Shown here: one piece after another, positions 1 to 10,655 of the stretch
How positions within the stretch are numbered: position 1 is the first letter of the stretch
How the letters are laid out: each line of letters begins with the position of its first letter
NCBI GenBank assembly: GCA_030247855.1
Contig: JAPDRN010000012.1
Span: 124,001-188,000, forward strand
Source of the DNA: Knufia peltigerae
Taxonomy: Eukaryota > Ascomycota > Eurotiomycetes > Chaetothyriales > Trichomeriaceae
Direction: 5' to 3'
DNA length: 64,000 nucleotides
Notes under the pieces: generated by a model
Told to the model about the DNA's origin: nothing
Database searches by the model: none
The model's input: the letters and a program-made list of their open reading frames with translations, nothing else
Translations under genes and position numbers: made by a program

Positions 1-607
1 GGCTGGAATGGTCGATGAATACGATACGAGAGTAAGGTAGTGGGTGGGAACAAAGGATTGAAGCAAGGGCGGAAAGGCGCAGGCTGATTAAGCGATGTGG
101 TCATAGCAAAGAAATGCTGAGTGGACAATCAAGTCTCGTATGTGGTAATGATGCTAGTCGAAAGTGGCATTTGCTCGACTTTGAAAACGAACCGCCTTGA
201 ATCGCCCAAAGCCAAACAAGTTGGTGACCACTGATGATGATATTTCTTTCGCTGGCCCTCATGATGCAGCTTCACCTGGGATTTCACCCTTTGCCACGTT
301 AGGTTTCTTCACCTTTTCCAAGTGCTTTTCTCTCTATCTGACCATAGGCATTTCTTCTTGACTTTCCCCAGCTCATAGACACATCCTGTCCCTCGTCTTG
401 GAAATTGTTCCTTTGGCCCCCTCCAATACACATGTTCTTTGTATTCTGTTGCCTGTCTCCCTTCCCTTGGAGATCTGCATGGCCCAGACCCAGTTACGCA
501 TGTGCATATGGTCCGAGCTTAGGATCTGTAGTCGACTTCGTTGTGCAAACGGCCGCTCTTTCTACGAGTACACATTGAAACCTCCTATGCGCTGAACCAG
601 AATCACC
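1..607. other. 5' flank of the glycosyltransferase gene
   Basis: I see no gene here. The stretch is the upstream region and leader of the plus-strand glycosyltransferase that starts at 608, with pyrimidine-rich stretches around 300-440 as is common before fungal start codons. Short open frames in it start at non-ATG codons and show no family resemblance. Confidence 0.5.
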
Positions 608-3600
608 ATGTCTACCTCCAACCCTCTCCCCGATCGGTCGCAACAGGAGGAACAGATTCCTCAAGTTGTCCTCGAGGAAGCCACCGCAGTGGCGGCAGCA
701 AACCAAGAGGAGGCAGGCGACTTGGGAAACATAAACACCGCTGCGTCCTCGCCAGAGAGCCATGTTCGACATCATGGCGGCACATCTCCCCACCTAGACG
801 AAGTTCCTGCGCCAGCCTACAATGCCGACCAGTATGGACACTTGGACATCAGTCAGAATGGGCTGGATACGTCCGCCCAAGTCAGCAGTAATGGCAGAAT
901 CAACATCAATATCAATCAGCGGAGCAAAAAGCTCACGAACCTCCTCATACCGGCCCTACGGCACCAATTGGACATCCAGAAGCAAAAGGCGACCGCTCAG
1001 CCGCAAATACCAGAGGGCCTCGGGGAAACAGACGATGGATTACCTCCACCTCCTATGAACATTGTGATCCAGATCGTGGGTAGCAGAGGAGATGTCCAAC
1101 CCTTTGTCGCATTGGGCCAGGTGTTGAAGAACAAATACAACCACCGAGTCAGGATAGCCACGCATCCCACATTCAAGGAATTTGTCACCGAAAATGGCCT
1201 CGAATTCTTCAGCATTGGTGGAGATCCAGCAGAACTCATGGCGTTTATGGTGAAAAACCCTGGGTTGATGCCTGGAATCGACTCTCTCAAAAGCGGCGAT
1301 GTAGGCAAACGAAGAAAGGGCATCTACGAAATCGTCACGGGGTGTTGGCGATCGACTATTGAAGCTGGAGATGGAACGGGCGTGCAGGTGTCCGATGACA
1401 CCCATTCATTCGACAGCGCCATCTCCTTCGGTGCAGATCCGAACTTCAAACCTTTTGTAGCAGATGCCATTATTGCAAATCCTCCCAGTTTTGCTCATGT
1501 CCACATTGCTGAGAAGTTAGGAGTTCCCCTTCACCTCATGTTTACGATGCCATGGTCTCCAACACAGTCCTTTCCGCATCCACTTGCGAACATTGTCTCC
1601 TCAAACACCGACGCCAATATGGCCAACTTTGTCACATATGCTTTGGTGGACATGCTGACTTGGCAAGGATTGGGAGATGTTATCAACCGATTCCGAGAGA
1701 GAAGTCTCGGCCTGGAGCCTATCAGTATCATGTGGGCGCCAGGTATGACCAGCCGGCTTCGGATTCCCTGGACGTACTGCTGGTCCCCTGCTCTTATACC
1801 TAAGCCGGCCGACTGGGGAAGCTATATCGACATCTCGGGCTTCTTTTTCCTGAATCTTTCCACCAATTATACGCCGGCGGAGGAATTAGCAAACTTCCTG
1901 GCTGCCGGTCCACCTCCTGTCTATATTGGTTTTGGGTCAATTGTCGTTGATGACCCCAATGCGATGACTAGGATGATCTTCGAAGCAATCAAGAAAACAG
2001 GTCAACGAGCCCTTGTGTCCAAGGGGTGGGGTGGCCTCGGCGCAGACCAATTAGGCATTCCAGAAGGTGTCTTCATGCTGGGCAACTGCCCGCATGATTG
2101 GCTGTTCCAGCACGTTTCATGTGTGGTTCACCACGGTGGTGCTGGAACAACTGCAGCTGGAATTCTTGCCGGTAGGCCGACTGTTGTGGTGCCTTTCTTC
2201 GGTGATCAGCCGTTCTGGGGCTCGATGACATATCGTGCCGGTGCAGGACCTAAGCCAGTTCCCTACAAGACCTTGACTGCGGACAAGCTTGCGGAGTCAA
2301 TAATGGAAGCTTTAAAGCCTGCGTCTCTGGAGCAAGCGAAAGAGCTGAGCATGAAAATCAAATCGGAAAAGGGCACAGAGGCTGGCGCAGAATCTTTTCA
2401 CAAGCAATTACACCTGTCTGATCTGCGATGCTCGCTAGCTCCGACTCGGACCGCTGTCTGGCGAGTAAAGCGAACGGACATTCGCCTTTCGCCACTTGCA
2501 GCAATCGTTCTCGGAAGCGAAGGTCTACTTGACTTCTCGGACCTGAAATTATACCGACCTCGAGAGTATGAAACAGAAGATGGTCCATGGGAGCCAATCT
2601 CTGGCGGCGCTGCAGCTTTGATGGGAACAATTGGAAATCTCTCTATGGGTGTCGCAGATTTCCCAGTGGAGATATTGAAGTCACTAAAGACAGCCAGTAG
2701 TGACCTAAAAGATCTACATGAGCGAAGAAACTCGCCCCCTGGATCGTCCACTCCTACTACAACTTCTGAACGCGTATCAAACGGAGATGTATCAAGCACA
2801 GTTGACGCCGCCTCTGAAGACCAGTCTGGCGTCGCCTCGAGTGCAACCACCCAAGTAGGGCAGGAAACCCCCTCTGGCTCATCACGACCATCAGCCATGT
2901 CGACTGTATACGCGCCAGATGGCAGCACAAGAAGCTCATCCCACCATCGTCATTGGTCTCGCAGTGGGCGCCATTCACGGTCCAACTCTGGTTCGCCGAA
3001 GCCTGGACATCGTACACATTCACCCGCTTGTGAAGAAGTAGGGCAGATATCACTAGACACCGCTATGACTGGAGCAAGAGCCGTGGGAAAGATTGTGTCT
3101 GCTGGTGTCAAATCGCCAATGGACTTCACCTTGTCGCTGGCAAAGGGTTTCCACAACGCTCCGAAGCTATACGGTGATGAAACGGTTAGGAAGAGCGAGA
3201 AGATTGTGGATCTCAACTCTGGTCTGAAAGCGGCTGGCAAGGAATTCGGCTACGGCTTCTACGATGGTATCACCGGCCTAGTGACCCAACCTCTGGCGGG
3301 CGCGAAAAAGGAGGGCGCCGCGGGCTTCTTCAAAGGAGCGGCGAAAGGCATTGGAGGCCTGGTCCTCAAGCCAGGCGCCGGTATATGGGGTCTTCCAGGA
3401 TACACCGCAAAAGGCATTTATGCTGAAGTCGCCAAGCACTTTGGCAGTTCTGTACAAAACTATATCATCGCTGCCCGAACAGCTCAAGGCTTTGATGAAT
3501 GGAAGAACAGTACGCCGGAAGAGAGAGAATCGATTGTTCGAGCGTGGAAGGATGGCAAGCTCGAAACCCGTAAAGGTGGGCGGTTGTACGGGGAGGAACG

Positions 3601-4696
3601 TAAAGTAGCCATCGAGCAACATATCCTCACCAAGACGCACAGCGATTCCGTTGAGTTGATCCACGGATTCAAGAACACCAAACATCTCAGCTGGGATGAA
3701 CGGAAAGCTCTCGACGAGAAGCGGCAACAGCTCAAGAAGGAACAGAAAGAGCTTGAGCGTCGTGAGAAGGCAATCAAGAAGGAGGAGAGAAAGCAAACAG
3801 GCAGAATCAAAAGTCGGTGCAAGTTCTGCCCCTTCGATCACGAGAGTAGCCAACACCTCAGCCATACTCGATCATTGTCGAGTATCAGTTCCAGTCTTGA
3901 TCATCCTGCGAAGAGTCAGGAAAACATCGGAGATGATCCAGAATATGAGGAAGCCATCCAGAGAGCAATCACGGAAACCAGTAAAGGAAATCGCTCAGAG
4001 GATGCAGTCATTGAGAGAGCGCTGCGGGCCAGTCTGCGCGAGCTGCACAACGCGCCATACCGAGGTAGTATCCAAAGCGACGAAGCTTTCAAGACGGCAG
4101 TACGGGCAAGTCTGAAGGAGTTCAAGCGTGCACAGGCGGAACGGTCTTCTCAAGAGACTGGAGTTGTGCCCATCGAGGAAGGAGAAGACGAAGACGAAGC
4201 AGAAGCCGACCATCACGATGCTGTACTCGAACGGGTCTTGACGAAAAGTCTGGAAGAGTACAGGGCGGCTCAATCGGCCCAAGAGGGCTCACAGCACCCG
4301 TCTGCCGACCATCTAGACTACAGTGATTCGGGGATTGACACGGACTATGATGAGGACTTCAAACGTGCTATCGAAGAGAGCAAAAGACTCCACAGTGAAA
4401 ACGAGCAAACGAAGAAAGATCTTGCCGTGAGGGAGGCGAGGCTGCTCGAGAATGAAGGTGGTGGAGAAGTGTCTTCGGGGTTGAATGCTGAGTCTGCCGA
4501 AACCCACGGTGATGAGGATGAGCTGAAGAGAGCCATCACTGCATCTGAAGAAGATGAAAAGGCGCGACGGGATGAGCTGACCAAGCAGCAGACCGAGGAA
4601 CAAATTGTGTTGGAGTACGTCAAGAAGCAGAGTTTACTGGAGGAGGAGATAAGGAAGAACAAGGACGCCCAAAATGTCTCTACTACTTCCGAGTGA
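608..4696 (+). CDS. Glycosyltransferase family 28/UGT-like protein with C-terminal UIM-like array
   Basis: Intronless 1362-residue protein. Residues about 150-290 match the GT28 N-terminal nucleotide-sugar transferase fold, beginning with MNIVIQIVGSRGDVQPF. The UDP-sugar binding signature HHGGAGTT lies near residue 507, followed by GRPTVVVPFFGDQPFWG. This resembles fungal sterol 3-beta-glucosyltransferases (UDP-glucose:sterol), but the GRAM and PH domains of Atg26 are not visible, so sterol as acceptor is an inference. The second half has a Gly-rich conserved segment (about 820-990) and a charged coiled-coil (about 1030-1060). From residue 1110 to 1318 come about five acidic helices of the form E-E-A-I-x-x-A-I/S-x-E that look like ubiquitin-interacting motifs (for example DEAFKTAVRASLKEF). 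The N-terminal 140 residues are low complexity. ATG at 608 is the first in frame. The gene is convergent with the amidase. Confidence 0.85.
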   Translation: MSTSNPLPDRSQQEEQIPQVVLEEATAVAAANQEEAGDLGNINTAASSPESHVRHHGGTSPHLDEVPAPAYNADQYGHLDISQNGLDTSAQVSSNGRINININQRSKKLTNLLIPALRHQLDIQKQKATAQPQIPEGLGETDDGLPPPPMNIVIQIVGSRGDVQPFVALGQVLKNKYNHRVRIATHPTFKEFVTENGLEFFSIGGDPAELMAFMVKNPGLMPGIDSLKSGDVGKRRKGIYEIVTGCWRSTIEAGDGTGVQVSDDTHSFDSAISFGADPNFKPFVADAIIANPPSFAHVHIAEKLGVPLHLMFTMPWSPTQSFPHPLANIVSSNTDANMANFVTYALVDMLTWQGLGDVINRFRERSLGLEPISIMWAPGMTSRLRIPWTYCWSPALIPKPADWGSYIDISGFFFLNLSTNYTPAEELANFLAAGPPPVYIGFGSIVVDDPNAMTRMIFEAIKKTGQRALVSKGWGGLGADQLGIPEGVFMLGNCPHDWLFQHVSCVVHHGGAGTTAAGILAGRPTVVVPFFGDQPFWGSMTYRAGAGPKPVPYKTLTADKLAESIMEALKPASLEQAKELSMKIKSEKGTEAGAESFHKQLHLSDLRCSLAPTRTAVWRVKRTDIRLSPLAAIVLGSEGLLDFSDLKLYRPREYETEDGPWEPISGGAAALMGTIGNLSMGVADFPVEILKSLKTASSDLKDLHERRNSPPGSSTPTTTSERVSNGDVSSTVDAASEDQSGVASSATTQVGQETPSGSSRPSAMSTVYAPDGSTRSSSHHRHWSRSGRHSRSNSGSPKPGHRTHSPACEEVGQISLDTAMTGARAVGKIVSAGVKSPMDFTLSLAKGFHNAPKLYGDETVRKSEKIVDLNSGLKAAGKEFGYGFYDGITGLVTQPLAGAKKEGAAGFFKGAAKGIGGLVLKPGAGIWGLPGYTAKGIYAEVAKHFGSSVQNYIIAARTAQGFDEWKNSTPEERESIVRAWKDGKLETRKGGRLYGEERKVAIEQHILTKTHSDSVELIHGFKNTKHLSWDERKALDEKRQQLKKEQKELERREKAIKKEERKQTGRIKSRCKFCPFDHESSQHLSHTRSLSSISSSLDHPAKSQENIGDDPEYEEAIQRAITETSKGNRSEDAVIERALRASLRELHNAPYRGSIQSDEAFKTAVRASLKEFKRAQAERSSQETGVVPIEEGEDEDEAEADHHDAVLERVLTKSLEEYRAAQSAQEGSQHPSADHLDYSDSGIDTDYDEDFKRAIEESKRLHSENEQTKKDLAVREARLLENEGGGEVSSGLNAESAETHGDEDELKRAITASEEDEKARRDELTKQQTEEQIVLEYVKKQSLLEEEIRKNKDAQNVSTTSE

Positions 4697-5190
4697 GGAT
4701 GTTTCGAAAGGAACGTGGCTTGTTGTTTACTTTTTGTCGGGCTCGGAACGCGAAAGGAAAGGAATGCCAAATGCCAAATGACAAATGACGACGATACCCA
4801 ACGAGCATATAGCAGTGCTATCCCTATTTTGCTTTTAGATATATACACGAGGGTCATGGGCATACGACGCGATCATGAACTAATAACGAATGAATTGAAT
4901 GATGATGATGCTGCTAATGCTGAAAACGAATGTGATGTTTTGTCCTTGTTTGGTTTCACTAGACTGTGCGGAGCATGCTGTATTTTTTGTGTTGGTCGAG
5001 TTCAAGAAGTCTAGTACGCACCCACGCGCCGAGGGGAAGGGGCTCCCATAGCTATGGTTTCCAAGACTTGGGTTCGTCTCAGATCAGTTCATCACCCAGA
5101 CACTGTCATGTTTTGGATACTTTTTTGAGGAGTTATATAACAAGCACGTGGGTGATGGGTATATCGTGTTGGAATCCACACTTTACTCAT
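4697..5190. other. Convergent intergenic region
   Basis: This is the shared 3' region of the glycosyltransferase and the minus-strand amidase. It contains a TATATA-like stretch and a CACGTG box near 5134-5148, but no gene start follows in a sensible place. I see no coding sequence. Confidence 0.4.
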
Positions 5191-6861
5191 TTAATAAACA
5201 CCGAGCGGATACTGGGTCGGTATGTTGTGAAGAGATTTCACTTTCGGGACTCGGGTGTAGGTGGTGGTGACTTCGACGGTCTCGTTCAAGCCGTTGGTGA
5301 CGGGCACCTTGCGGGCGTGGAGTCGATCGTCGATACTTTTGGCCAGCTTGAGTAGTGTCCCCTCGGCGAATGGGAGACCGAGCAGTTCCATGCCGATGGG
5401 GATCCCGACGGGGGCGGAGTCCGTGGCGGGAGAGAAACCGATCGGGATGGTGACAACGGGGCTACCCGTGAGGGCGGCCAGGATACCGTTCCGGCCGGAC
5501 TGCGAAGGGGACCCCACGGGGACCACGAGGTTTTTTTGCTCCGGGTAGATGACGGCGTCGAGGTCGTCGGACAGAAAGGTCGAGTGGAGGGTGCGAGTCA
5601 GGTTGGCGATGAGGGATTGTTTGTTGAAGTAGCCAGGGTCGCCCGTGGACGAGCGTAGACTCGACTCGAGGTAAGCGTACTGACTCGGGATGACGAGGAA
5701 TTCGGGTCTGGTGCGGTTGGGCGTGTACAACTCGGGCATGCTCGGAGGGTGCGTGCCCCCCAGGTCCGGAGAGGACAGGTAGGAGGTCAGACCCTCGCGG
5801 TACTCGAAACTCTGTACGTCCATCGCCGACGATATGGCCGTGGCGTTGTAGATGGGGTCGGTGATGTTGACGACGGTCGCGCCTTGAGACTGCAAAAGGC
5901 CAATCACCGCGGACATGGCCGAGGTGACGGGTGTCGTCTCGTTGGTGTCGGTCCGGTCGATGAAACCTTCGAGCACGCCGATGCGAGTGCCGGTGAGGTT
6001 TTGGAACGAGGTGAGAAAGCTCGTGTAGTCCGTCCCGACGGTCGAGGGAGGCGCCGCGGAGGTCACGTTGTCCCGTGGGTCGTAGCCCACGCTCGACATG
6101 ACGGTCAGGGCCGTCGCGATGTCGTACAGGCACCGACCTATGGCGCCGACCGTGTCTTGGGTGTAGGAGATGGGGATGACCCCCGCGCGCGAGATCAGAC
6201 CCCTCGTCGGACGGAACGAGAACAAAGAGTTTGCGCTCGCCGGGGACCGTAGGGAGTTGACAGTGTCGGTGCCGGTGCCGAAGACGGCAAACGACGCGGC
6301 GACGGCCGCGCCCGTGCCTCCGGAACTGCCGCCCGGCGTGCGGCCAAGGTCGTAAGGGTTCAGAGTCTGGCCGCCGAGACTGGACACGGAGAGCCCTTCC
6401 AACGCGAGTTCGTGGAGGTTTGACTTGCCCAGGATGACGGCACCGGCGTCGCGGAAGGCCGCGACGGTGGGTGCGTCGTGGGCCGGCGTGGACGAGTTGA
6501 GGGCGATGCAACCTCCTGTGGATGGCATCGGGGTGGCGTCGTAGTTGTCCTTGAGCAGTATGGGTATGCAGAACAGTGAGCCCGTGGCGTTCCCGCTGGA
6601 CAAGGCTGCGTCGAGCGAGTCGGCAATCGACAGAGCGTCTGGGTTCAGTGTTATGATGGCGTTGATGTCGGGATCGAAGCGTTCAACGCGAGCAATGAAG
6701 GAGCTCACGATGTCGCGGCATGTCGTGACGCCGGAGAACAATGAGGCATGCAGAGATGATATGGTAGCCTCGCGGACATCAAATGCCAGAGACTGTGAAG
6801 TAGTGAAGGGTATTGTGCATGCGAGGATGCCGAGCAGTCGCATGGTGTTGGTACTATGCAT
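5191..6861 (-). CDS. Secreted amidase (amidase signature family)
   Basis: Single-exon protein of 556 residues, counted from the ATG at 6861; the open frame extends further upstream only from a TTG. A second ATG six codons in would also serve. The N-terminus (MRLLGILACTIPFTTS) reads as a signal peptide, so secretion is likely. Amidase-signature hydrolases use a Ser-cisSer-Lys triad. The likely residues are Lys104 (in PILLKDNYD), Ser180 (in PGGSSGGTGAA) and Ser203 (in DTVNSLRSPAS), with the same spacing as in known members. The usual Gly before the nucleophile is Asn here. The enzyme probably hydrolyses a carbon-nitrogen amide bond; substrate unknown. The coding sequence looks more GC-rich than its flanks. 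Family assignment is firm, activity inferred. Confidence 0.9.
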   Translation of the reverse strand: MHSTNTMRLLGILACTIPFTTSQSLAFDVREATISSLHASLFSGVTTCRDIVSSFIARVERFDPDINAIITLNPDALSIADSLDAALSSGNATGSLFCIPILLKDNYDATPMPSTGGCIALNSSTPAHDAPTVAAFRDAGAVILGKSNLHELALEGLSVSSLGGQTLNPYDLGRTPGGSSGGTGAAVAASFAVFGTGTDTVNSLRSPASANSLFSFRPTRGLISRAGVIPISYTQDTVGAIGRCLYDIATALTVMSSVGYDPRDNVTSAAPPSTVGTDYTSFLTSFQNLTGTRIGVLEGFIDRTDTNETTPVTSAMSAVIGLLQSQGATVVNITDPIYNATAISSAMDVQSFEYREGLTSYLSSPDLGGTHPPSMPELYTPNRTRPEFLVIPSQYAYLESSLRSSTGDPGYFNKQSLIANLTRTLHSTFLSDDLDAVIYPEQKNLVVPVGSPSQSGRNGILAALTGSPVVTIPIGFSPATDSAPVGIPIGMELLGLPFAEGTLLKLAKSIDDRLHARKVPVTNGLNETVEVTTTYTRVPKVKSLHNIPTQYPLGVY

Positions 6862-9800
6862 TTTGTTTCCCCCCCTCTGCTTTCGAGACTCGTGGCCCAA
6901 AATATCTCAAGGTACCTTCTTGTCTCAGTATCCCTCGCAGATATTCTGTACCTTCATGCTCGTCTTCAACACCTCGAACCAGGGATGAAATTTATCAGAT
7001 CATGGTGTCCGATGTCAAAGGCCCTCACGAAATGGTTCAATGGAGATGCCCACCTTATCAATGGTGAGTTTTCGATACCTGTGACGGCTATGACCAAACA
7101 CCTTCCTGATCAGAGCAGATCTTCCACTGATCAGTATAACCCTTGTATATGCATCAAGCTCGGCACCGGAATCTGACCGGATAACGGCGGAGAGAATATT
7201 GTAGTTTCTTTAGGCGTTGTGATAAATCGTGGATGGGTATCCATACCTGGTAGGAAATGGTGGTCGATGTTGGAGCTACCGCAGCCTTGGCCGGATAAAC
7301 CTTGAGCCGTTCCGACACCATTTTGTCTCAAAACTTCCTCCGTGGACTTGCTGTTCCATGCTCCTTGACGGTCATGATGGCCGCATCGGTTGCGGCGCAT
7401 TGTGCGCCTATGTCCGTGAGCTGATGATCAAGGGAAAATCGACAAGGTCCTCGTAGGTCCTTCAACCACCCCCCAGAATTCGTCGACAGAGTGCTATTAG
7501 AGCTGGATCCCGGCAGCATCTCCAATATCCCTTCACGTCTTATTGCTCCTGCTGGCTCTTATTTGCTTTGGATTCATTCAACCGCTTTTCCGAGATCTCA
7601 ATGAATCCATCTCGGGCCATGCGTCGAATACCTCTGCTCTTAGGCGTCTCCAGAGGCTGATGAGTTGTCCGAGGTTGCATTGATGGAGATATCTCGACCT
7701 CTGGAAGCTTACTCGCAGCCTTGAACCTCGAGGTCTCACCGGCCGTCAACACTTTCCCGCTCCTGGGTCTCTCAATGTCAAGTTGACGTTTTAGGGGAAA
7801 TTCCCACCGTCGAAATACTGGCCTTGATCTCCCTTCGCCTTTTGTTGAAAATTGTGTGGGACAGACAAGCATGATCTTCACGGACCCGGATGGGTGTGAA
7901 TCAGGTAAGCTCGCCAACAAGGAAGCTATGGCTTCGACTCGACGAGGCTGCGATATATATGGGGCTTCACATTCACTGCCTTGAAAAAATGAGTGGTTAT
8001 ATATTGGAATAGTGAAATTATGTCCTCAATGGCGAGTCTGGCGTGACCTCTCAAGCCCCTCCTATCAAAGCTACTGTTCGGTAGAACCCGTTTAGCGGAG
8101 GCGAATTCGAAGTCACGTACTGAAACGGACCAGACTCCTGGTGAAGTGAGTGCTCGCAAACTCACAAAGTAACTCTGGATGAAGGAAACCGCCATTCGCA
8201 AAAAAAACCGAGTCCCATGATAGCATCTTCTGAAAGAATCTCTGCTTCACATCTTCTAAGAGAATCTCTGCTTAGGCCTTCTGTTTTCGCTCCCTCCCAA
8301 CCTCTGGCACTAACCACCCAGGGCTTGGGAAGAAAGAGTTTTTTTGTCATTTTTCCGAACGGATATGATATTCAAATCCCATCGTGGTCGATTTTTTTTG
8401 TTTCTTGCCTTTCGGCATGGTATGCGTTACCAGCAGAAGCGGGCGGTCAGCCGGAGTGAAGTCATTTCGGCAAAGTATCAGACTCTGACCACTTCAAGCA
8501 GGATAAAGCAGTGGTGCGTGGACCGAGAACAGCATTCCTCCCACAACCACATAAAAAGGATATCCATTTCATACGCTCGGTTCTCTTCAGTCATCCTCGG
8601 ACCCTCTTCAAACCTCGCCGTTTCTTGTCAAGATGGAGACCTTCTCCGAAAGCACGTTGCGAGTAACGAGTCAAAGCTGAGCAAACCTCAACGAAAGCAG
8701 CGTAGGGAGATTTGCTACATTGGAATTCCACTTGTTTCGAAGGCCCGACAGTCAGCGTGATGGCTACACAAGCGGAGACAACACTCGTCGATGCCACATT
8801 GGATAAAGAAACATAGAAGATGTTGTTGGAGTTTGACACTGTTTGATTTTTCTCTATGCAGTATCCTCAAGGTAGATTGCTGTCCACTCCGACGTCGGGC
8901 TGACTTATGGGACTGAGGACTGCCTGCTTGGAAGTGAAGACGGTGGTGCAGAAAGCCTGCGTTCGTCCAAATCCATTGAGAATACGCTATAGTAGTTGTA
9001 CGAAGAATCTCGAGAGATATTCATCCTAGTTCGCCCCCAACGTGGTGTGTCTCGTAGCAAAAGAAGCCCCAGCAGCCACTTTAGCCACGGGGGTAACATT
9101 GAGCGGTGAAGGAGATTTGATGCATCTGGTGATACTTTGACGTCGGAAGCTTCCTTCTAGTGTCTTTGCGGGCCGGTGAGAAACGACAACCTTGTTTCAA
9201 CAGCTGTATAGTAGTTGTCGCAAGGGTTTTTTCTGTCGGGAAGTAGATGTGACATGATCAAGTCTCTGGTGGTTTGAAGGTACGTTGGATACCTACAGTG
9301 CGTACGGATACGGAGTACTCTAGACTGCCGTGGCTGTGACGCCACTAAGTACTTGCTCCCTACGGAGTAAGTGCCTGTTGAATATGAGGGGGGCCCTTGC
9401 GTTTCACACGGGGTCGGATTTGGGCCCCTATTTCCTCTTTACAATATCCCTTGGGCGAGAGGTTGAGCCTGATAGTAGGGTATGGAGTAATAGGGGCAGA
9501 TAACTCTTTTCTATTTCGCCCATATACCGGGTTCTTCCTTGCTCTACCAATGCAAAGAGGCGTCACACTCCTGCGTACCCCTGTCGTTCAATGAACACAA
9601 CGCGTGCCTGGGGAGCACAAAAAGAGGTGATGCAACCAGGCTGGTGGGTTCAAATGTCCCAGGCTCGTCAGGCCTATTACTGGGTTATGTTCAGCCACTA
9701 TTTAAGCCCATTGCAACCGTGTCTCTCGGTCGGAATTCAAGGGCCGAGATATTCCTCTGTCTTGTTGTCTCGTCCTCTCCAGTCGGTCCCTCGTCGCCTA

Positions 9801-10655
9801 TAAACCACCAAACACGGACGGGACACTGTACGAGATCGAACTGCGAATCCGAAGCCGCTCCCCTCTCAATCATCCACTTCTCACATCCACCTCAGATCGT
9901 TATATCCAGCAGTCGTGTGTACACATGTCTAGGGTCACCGCTAACCCTGTCGCCGGCAACGCTTCTCTTCATTTGCAGCCAGACCGGTCGTGCAACGGAG
10001 AGCCCTCAGCGCCCCCCTCGACCGTTGTCTTCGGCAGCATCTTTAACATGGTCGCTTCTTCATCAGCCCCCGTCCCTTTCCCTGCCAGACGGTACAAATC
10101 CTCGTGCCAGCGGGTGAAGACGACGCCATGGCGGGGTAGTCCAGACCATCCGTTGCGTTCGCAATCATGTGTTCGCCCATCCGTCGTCTTCATTCGGCAT
10201 ACCAGGCTCTTCCCATGCATCAGCCCCATTCCGTGTCGTTTTCTTCCCACTCACTAATGCACACCGGGCTCATTCTTGCCTTACTTAATGGGCCTGACAA
10301 GTCATCTCTCTAACCACATGCCCATCTGAATCGCTTCTTGAGCGCTGGCCTACGATGCATTGGTCTCGGCAGCAGCATTGAAGAAACTGCCGCAATTGGC
10401 ATCTTCCTTGGGTGGTTCTCACTGCTACAGCATCTCGTTTTCCCGACCCGTTTCTGCCTCTCTCTGGTCCATCGAATCGAGGTCCCACCTTGTCTCTTCC
10501 AAGCATGCTCATTCGGCCTTGTGCTGCGTCCTCTTCCAGTTCACTAGCCAGGCTGTGTTGTGACCGAGGCCCGTGGCAAGCTGGACCTTCGCCATTGATA
10601 GCCTTACCTGCGATCGCTACCGAAATCCCACGCAACCTGATATTGATTCAACGCC
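6862..10655. other. 3.8-kb gene-poor stretch
   Basis: Apart from a weak open frame at 7540-7872 I see no convincing gene. Open frames are short, overlap on both strands and start mostly at non-ATG codons. Two copies of the dispersed motif TACGGAGTA lie at 9309-9318 and 9361-9369. The last 400 bp is probably promoter and leader of the gene beginning at 10656. Confidence 0.4.
7540..7872 (-). CDS. Possible small hypothetical protein
   Basis: Open frame of 110 codons from an ATG at 7872. The product is basic and hydrophilic with a lysine/glutamine-rich tail (SEKRLNESKANKSQQEQ). Composition and codon choice look more protein-like than neighbouring frames, but I recognise no domain, signal peptide or membrane segment. 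It could be one exon of a longer gene, or chance. It lies on the same strand as the amidase, about 0.7 kb upstream of it. Confidence 0.2.
   Translation of the reverse strand: MLVCPTQFSTKGEGRSRPVFRRWEFPLKRQLDIERPRSGKVLTAGETSRFKAASKLPEVEISPSMQPRTTHQPLETPKSRGIRRMARDGFIEISEKRLNESKANKSQQEQ

Noticed and set aside
494..891. Short frames overlapping the start of the glycosyltransferase gene
   Set aside because: They are on the opposite strand or another frame, begin mostly at non-ATG codons and have no family resemblance.
5749..6988. Long antisense and alternate-frame open frames across the amidase
   Set aside because: High GC in the third codon position of the amidase leaves shadow frames open. 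Their products are Arg/Gly/Pro-rich without domains.
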